DNA of 64,000 nt from Membranipora membranacea. Its lineage: Eukaryota; Bryozoa; Gymnolaemata; Cheilostomatida; Membraniporidae. The stretch is from NCBI GenBank assembly GCA_914767715.1, contig OU612067.1, positions 20,091,001 through 20,155,000 of the forward strand, in the 5' to 3' direction. A program made the translations under genes and the position numbers. The notes below the pieces were generated by a model, which was not told the DNA's origin, did not search any database, and saw only the letters and a list, made by a program, of their open reading frames with translations. Shown here piece after piece: positions 57,945 through 64,000 of this stretch (positions within the stretch are counted from its first letter, which is position 1; every line of letters begins with the position of its first letter).

Positions 57945-58115
57945 ACATAATTTGGAAAACAATAGAAACCGGTAATTTGGAAGTATTTGGGCCTCATTGG
58001 AACACTGGCTTTGCTATCTCGAAACATAGAGCATTCGATTGAAGGCAGCTCCACCACCACAATGCTGCAGAGATAGACAATGTTAAAAGGCTATATTGTA
58101 GGCAGAATGTAGGGG
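57945..58115 (-). mobile_element. Dispersed repeat, copy 1
   Basis: It shares TTTGG(G)AAAACAAT, AACACTGGCTTTGC, GAAGGCAGC.CCACCACC and ATGCTGCAGAGATAGAC with 61655-61840. The orientation is not known. Confidence 0.6.
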
Positions 58116-59984
58116 TGATGGGGTCAATGATGATGGACCCCTTGCTAAGAATCCAATCCCGAACTTTAATAGGACTTCATGTAGGTAAGGTTTCAGTGAG
58201 TAGGTTTTTTTTATGTTACAGGCGTTTAACATAAAATTTTGAAGGTTTGTGCCTTCTGTATGGTTGAATCACAATGATGATCTCAAACTTTTGAGTGGAA
58301 AGGTAAAAATGGTAAGAACCACAGCCAAGTCATTTCCCAGGCAAGATATTATATATGTTTTTTTATTTGCATGCATCATCATCCGCAGATGTTCTCCCTG
58401 ATGTGCTATCTGTGTATCTGAGTATCTTGATTAAGCAACAAATAATTTGTGCCTATTCATTGGGCAAGATAGCACCCAATTACCCCCAATCCCCCTCAAA
58501 CTGTTCTTTGGTTGATGAGGATAGAAAAGGTTTGATGTCATAGCAACACAGTTACATTAATTACTTTTGGATACCAGGCTACTTTATTCCATCAAAATTA
58601 TGCTGACTATTCACAATAGGAAATCAAACCTTTCTATGTGGTAGGCCTTGCTAGGGACAGCACTGTATAACTATCCTTTTTTTGGTCGTCCTCTTACTCC
58701 CACAAATCAGCATGATTGAGCGGACAATTGTCTAGTGGCAGATAATTGCCTTTGTTGCAGTGCATGTTGGGAATACCTTCAACATGATGCTTGGCATTAT
58801 ATTTTTGCTCCCCTTTCCCATATTGATCATGTGATATACTATTGCATGTGTATCTCTGATTGATAGAGAGTGAACTAATTCACTTAGCATGAGTACCATC
58901 ACAAGGAATTTGGTGTGACAACCCGTGTTTTCAACTTTACTAATTAGAGGCGGGAACATGTTAGGTACCCTTTCTAAATTGACTCTAACGATCAGAGACA
59001 CACATGATAATAGTGTAGTCTCGATGTCAGTGTGACTCTTCCAACTTTCCGTTCCATTGAATTAAAAAATGATGATGAAAACACATTTAAGATTCAAGAT
59101 ATAACAAAATTAGATCAATTCTATTATGGTACTGGAAATATTTATGTAGAATAATGCAGACAGCTGACACCTTCCAAGCTAGCTTTGAAGTTGGCCCAGG
59201 TGTAAAAAGGTGGGAAACAAGAGTTTTAAAGCATCCATGAAATAAACCGTTGAATCATCAGATGAGCTGCTCAAGCTTATAAGCTTCAAAATGAGCCCAA
59301 GAACAGCTCAATTGGTCAATTAGGACTAAATTTATGACTTATCAAAGTGAGGCATCGCTGACGCTCGCTCACGAGCCTTGCGCAGGGGGATGTGATGTCA
59401 TAGACATACATTTTGCATATATGTCTACCATTAGAAACTTTGAAGTTGTTTAATTGCGTCAAAATTGGATGAAACGAGTTGAAATCCAAAATAGCTCGTG
59501 TCATAATAGAGATTAACCCAAAGCAGAAAGTTGAAGGTGATTTACCCATTTTTTTTGTGGTTGAAAAAATTTGGTTTCAATTTAACAATTCCATATACGA
59601 AAAATGTTGAATATTGGTCGAAAACCCTGATGTGACTTCACACCCAGGCTTTCCGATATAACGAGCAAATATTGAAAGGGTCGACTTCAATGCCTCATAA
59701 CACAGCTTGTAGTGGTCCAAGAGGGTCAATTTTGGGCTTGTCTTGAAGCTGATAAGAAACAACTTTGGTAATTTCAATCTTAATTTCTTGGATGTTTTGA
59801 TATCGCTCCTGCAAAACTAAACATTGAGCTGCGATATCATTGTATTTCACTTAGTTATAGTAGTTGTAACTTTAATGTAACACAAACTTGCCAACTGACA
59901 TATTCTTCTCTAACAAATATACCAGATAGCCAGTTTACTAGCTAGTCAATATGTGCAAACACGGATCTGTTACCCACAGAGTGC
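58116..59984. other. No gene recognised
   Basis: Only short frames on both strands, none with splice support or a recognisable domain. Confidence 0.35.
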
Positions 59985-60175
59985 TGAGTAGAGTGGCCTA
60001 CAAATGCTATAATTGAATATTCGATGTCAGAATTAGCTCATTTGGGAATTATATATCATTGAAACACTTTGGAGGCACGGGACTGTGGACTCAGGAGAAG
60101 CTTACAATACTCAACCTGGTGTTACTTCTTTTCAAGGATTTCGGTCTCCCCTACCATTTTCCCTAAACTAGGCCC
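59985..60175 (+). mobile_element. CAGGGCC-ended repeat family, copy 3
   Basis: GAATATTCGATGTCAG, AGCTCATTTGGGA, CACTTTGGAGGC and CTCAACCTGGTGTTACTTC match 9501-9749. The ends are eroded. Confidence 0.6.
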
Positions 60176-60819
60176 GCCCGTAGATTGTATTTTTTATGCT
60201 AGCCAGCTATGCAGGTCATTACCCCATATATAATAATAATTGACATTAATCAACACCTTAAAGCAGACATGACAGGTGTAGGGTCACCATATATCATTTT
60301 AAAGAGCTCAGAAAGTTGTACTAGCTTGTAGGTTCTCAATATCCTGACAAGTTCTCTGAATTTATAAGAATGTTTGGAAAGATTGATTTTTGATTTCGAA
60401 GTTGTCCCTCAACCAAAGGTTCCAACTGTGCTGTGGGGGCAGTAAGAAATGAGAAATGATATCCAATATCAAGTGATCTAGTAGTAAAAGCATTTACACA
60501 TGAAAGATCTCTTTTTTGTTGCATATGTCTGATTCCCTTTTCTCCTCGGCTCATTTGATTCCACATCGTGCAGGGGAGATAAACCCTGGGAAGACCCCAT
60601 CAAGACCCATAAGTTTTTGAAAATCAAAATTTAAATCATGTTTTGCAGGTATGGTGCACACTAGGTCCCTATATTGCTACTCACAGTATTATGAGCATTC
60701 CAATGATTCAAAAAAGAGTACATCTGTCATTATCTGGTTAAATGAAACTAAACCTGTTTGGTAACTTCACCTTCATCCAGCATAACATGTCATTGTAGTA
60801 TGTGGTATTGTCAACCCAA

Positions 60820-61150
60820 TTACCCATCACAACATTCCTGCACACCACTTGCAGTGAACATTTCACTAGAATAGCTGACAACGATAATCACCCCTTGAAC
60901 TCTCGTATTAAAATAAACACACACAGAACATCTGCTCGTAGAGCAAAAATAGATAAATATAGGCCATCCAAGTGTGGAACAACCAAAAGACAAAATACCT
61001 TTTTTGAATTTTATATGCGATTTTTTAACTAATGCAGCTCAGACTCCTTTTATTTTTATTTTTCCATGTATGTGCTGTACATTCGATGCTATCAACCTAT
61101 CACAGGATGGATATTAGAATTTAGGCAATAAACAAACTTCAAACTTCAAA
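60820..61150 (+). mobile_element. Non-LTR retrotransposon 3' end (LINE ORF2 tail plus 3' UTR)
   Basis: The frame ending at TAA 61030-61032 reads NDNHPLNSRI, a basic stretch, then KYRPSKCGTTKRQNTFF. An HPL motif followed by basic residues and a C/T-x2-R-x-N-(S/T)-F end is what many LINE ORF2 proteins show after the reverse transcriptase. About 110 bp later the sequence ends in an ACTTCAA repeat typical of a LINE tail. The reverse transcriptase domain itself is absent. Confidence 0.4.
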
Positions 61151-61654
61151 CCCTATACATCAGCTTAATTTAATTCTCTCTACAAATGTAAATGTGATTT
61201 TAGGCACCTTTATAAATATCTATTCTATAGGCATTCATTTCACAGAATAAATTCCAACAAAAAAAAACCACAAAAACAGTATGATGGTGATTGATGGGTT
61301 ATTTTGAGGAGTTAGCGAAGTTTCTTAGAATACTTGTGACAATTAGAATAAAATTAAATCTGTTTTGACTACTCAACCTATATATTAATTATCACCATGC
61401 CGTGCCATTCCAAATTTAGGAATCGATCTGCGTCAACTCGATGTCTCAGCATTTCTATGGCCAAACTATTCGGTGATGCCACGCTATTCCAAAGCAAGGA
61501 ATTGGCATCAACGCACCGAGAAAATCTGATATTTCTTACTAAGTGGTGAATAGCAACAAGGTCAAGCTGCACAAGTTGAGAACACTCTGCGCATGTGCGA
61601 GCTGTTGAGGCATACGTTCATCTCTGCAGCATAGAGCCTAAATTAATGGACGTA

Positions 61655-61840
61655 GACTGAGTACCTAATTTGGGAAAACAATGGCAACCCGTAATTTGTA
61701 AATATATGGGCTTCAATCGAACACTGGCTTTGCCGCCTCATAACCTTGAATCCTTGGAGTTGCCTTTCTTGGTGGAAGGCAGCGCCACCACCGCCATGCT
61801 GCAGAGATAGACTATGTCTCAAGGCAGAATGGGTTGAGAT
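61655..61840 (-). mobile_element. Dispersed repeat, copy 2
   Basis: Better preserved relative of 57945-58115. It includes CGCCACCACCGCCATGCTGC, which gives Gly/Ala runs in the antisense frame. Confidence 0.6.
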
Positions 61841-62116
61841 ATGAAAAAAACCGCAAATGGCCAACTTGATTGATGACATCACAGTCGTTTATCTTCATTG
61901 ATATGGTAAGTTTACGAATGACTGATTACATCATTCCCAAGAATATCTGCCTGACCGAATTTTTTCTTTTTTTATGACTTAATTGGCATCTATTGATTTT
62001 TTTATAACTTTATCTAGAAATTCAATCGCTGAAATACGTACACAGCTTGGCAAGCAGGTAATGGCAGGACTAAAGATATAGACAGGAGAGCTGTTATACA
62101 CGGGATTGGTGATCTG

Positions 62117-63069
62117 ATGATCGTAAATATGGTAAATATAGGGTAAAGGTGTCTCCTCTCAGTGTCAAGCGTCAAATACTGTTAGAATGTTGTCAAATAC
62201 ATCCAACTCAGCTCAGAATAACTAGGGAACTTGGTTGACAATAGCATGTAGACGTAAGCACAACAGAACCAAGCAGATTAATCAATCAAAAATAGGTGAT
62301 GCATCGGTAGCCTTGTCGCAGGGCTACAAAAAAGAAGCCCGTGACAAGGTGCCTGACAAGTCTCCCTATTTGGTAGAGAGGCTCCCAGTTTTTAGGGTTG
62401 TTTTCCACAACCTCCCTATCTCCCTCTTCCTCCCTTTGCTCAGCTTCCTTCACCCAGGGCCAGAATATATATTAAGCTTCTTTAAGCAAGGGATAACTAT
62501 GTTTTCCTAGCTCCACAGTACATATACCTATGTATTTGCTTTACCATTACTGCTTGCATTCATCTATTCAATATCTTTACCTGGCCTGAACCTAATGGTA
62601 GGGCTGTCTCTCCTAGTTCGGTTTGTGTAAAATGTAAAAATGAAGCAATTCATAATATAGTTTTAGCTTTGAAATATGACTATCAAGGGTCGACTTGCAG
62701 CCAAAGTGCGGAATGCAGAGTGGTACTCCAAGTTGGCTTGAAGTTCGTCTGCGGAGACCTCCTGATTTCTGGATCTGCAAACTTGCCATGTGATGGCTGT
62801 CATTTACGTATTTGGTGATCGTAAATGTGGTAAATATAGGGTAAAGGTTTCATTAAATAGTGTCTCATCTCAATGTCAAGCTTCAAATACTGTCAAAATG
62901 ATGTCAAGTACCTCGCTCAGATTAACTGGATTACTTGGGTTGACGTAAACACAATAGATCCGTGGAGATTAATCAAACAAAAATAGGTGCTGTATTGGTA
63001 ACCTTGTCACAGGTCTAGAAAAAAGGAAGCCGCCTGACAAGGTGCCTGACAAGGCGCCTGACAAGGCTA
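62117..63069. repeat. Direct duplication of a 245-bp segment, about 697 bp apart
   Basis: 62117-62360 and 62814-63064 align over their length: TGATCGTAAAT(A/G)TGGTAAAT, AGGGTAAAGGT, TCAAATACTGT, AAAAATAGGTG and GGTA(G/A)CCTTGTC. Both end in a palindromic GCCTGACAAGG cluster, triplicated in the second copy. Confidence 0.75.
62999..63069. mobile_element. Small TAGCCTTGTCAC-family element (71 bp)
   Basis: It starts TAACCTTGTCACAGG and ends CCTGACAAGGCTA. Flanks are CTGTATTGG (left) and ATGCATTGG (right). The duplicate at 62.3 kb has left flank ATGCATCGG, so the original 9-bp duplication was probably ATGCAT(T/C)GG. The copy at 62308 has a truncated right end. Confidence 0.55.
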
Positions 63070-63079
63070 ATGCATTGGA

Positions 63080-64000
63080 GCAATGTGTTTCAAGAAGTGC
63101 TCAGCGTGTGTTCATGACTGTCCATAGCAGATTTGGTTTAAGGTACTTGAAGCATTTGTACCTGTTACTGTCTTAACAACAAGTAGGATGTTAGCTAATG
63201 ATCATCAACAAAATAATAGTCTCCAAGCATTACCTAGTACTTATCAATTTGCATGTGTGCTGCAAATAGAAATAGTAGTTATTTTTGATTACTTGGACAT
63301 TCTGGAAAGAGGGTATGATAGGGATTTGCAAAGAAAAACTTTTTGTAGCATTGGCCTGCTGATGACAGGGATATCGTTGTAGCGGTGGGGGTGGGGGGAT
63401 AACTCACTCTTATCCGCCACAAAGAAGATCATGTTCCTTTTTGGAAACCAATGGTTATAGCGCTTATGATTATAAGCATCTTTAAAACAAATTAAATTTT
63501 TTTTTAAATATACACGGGGTGTTTGTGGATTCTGTCTTTCTTTGCATTGGAACTATGTCTATAAGAGAAGACCCCAGCTTACAGCTGCCACTCAGCAAGG
63601 TCAGATATATTGGACAAATAGAAACAGAAATGGTTGTTCGACACAAGGACAAGAGGCTGTCCAAGGATTCTCCACACTTTATCAAATAGCGGATAAGTCG
63701 CTCAATGAAATCACTTCCTGCTCTTTTCAGTTTATTTATTGGCAGCAAGCTTTTCTTCTGCAACATAGCACTCCTATGATGATTTATAAATGCCCATTGA
63801 AAGCTGTTATCTGTATATAAAAAGCCTTGATGGTAGACATGTAATTTTTGTTTACACCAGAGAAATAACTTCTTAAGGTGGATACGAATCTAACATATAT
63901 ATATAATATATGATACGAAATAAATATATTAAGTTCATATCAATGGCTGCAACATAAAGTAGATATTTCTCTAGTAAAAACAAAAGTTTCATGTCCAACA
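63080..64000. other. No gene recognised
   Basis: Two overlapping open frames of about 90 codons on opposite strands (63482-63820) have no domain. Short AT repeats occur near 63895. Confidence 0.35.

Overview
The window is eukaryotic nuclear DNA, AT-rich and gene-poor. It has short coding exons with GT/AG borders, introns of about 0.2-2.2 kb, tRNA-headed SINEs, many foldback elements (MITEs) and microsatellites. The gene content (an eIF5A-like gene, an MS4A/CD20-like four-span membrane protein, a PHD-like finger of the kind common in invertebrate repeat-associated genes) and the repeat types suggest a non-vertebrate animal, probably marine. I cannot name the species or phylum from sequence alone.

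Only a few loci look like real genes, all on the minus strand. (1) A complete four-exon eIF5A-like gene lies at 3413-4984. It keeps the hypusine lysine but is otherwise very divergent. (2) An MS4A-like gene has its whole 192-residue reading frame in one exon (44065-44643), with a probable untranslated first exon near 46921-47140 and a TATA box. (3) A three-exon gene of unknown function lies at 53025-53899. (4) A cluster of splice-bounded exon candidates at 20.0-22.4 kb starts with a PHD-like finger that is broken by an in-frame TGA. Two weaker terminal-exon candidates are at 13105-13425 (+) and 18508-18620 (-).

Most of the rest is transposon-derived. Two Mutator-like non-autonomous elements have exact target duplications: 1809-2288 (9 bp) and 6258-6656 (11 bp). 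Smaller copies of the first family are at 24.2, 62.3 and 63.0 kb. A family with TTAA flanks has copies at 21.4, 38.9 and 48.7 kb. A foldback family with CTCAGTGAGTGAGCG cores is at 11.2, 26.7 and 29.2 kb, and a CAGGGCC-ended family is at 9.5, 16.7 and 60.0 kb. There is a pogo-like MITE at 26.4 kb, at least four tRNA-headed SINE types, and the tail of a non-LTR retrotransposon at 60.8-61.1 kb. A near-perfect 155-nt hairpin is at 31.4 kb, a higher-order tandem repeat at 50.0-51.0 kb, and a segmental duplication at 28.9-30.4 kb in which one copy is interrupted by a MITE.

The least familiar signal is a set of tiny palindromic insertions of 20-40 bp flanked by 8-10 bp direct repeats (24214, 26990, 37104, 49005). 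One of them can be checked against uninterrupted copies of the same repeat inside this window. Exon boundaries and reading frames were worked out by hand. No database search was possible, so family names rest on motifs I recognise.
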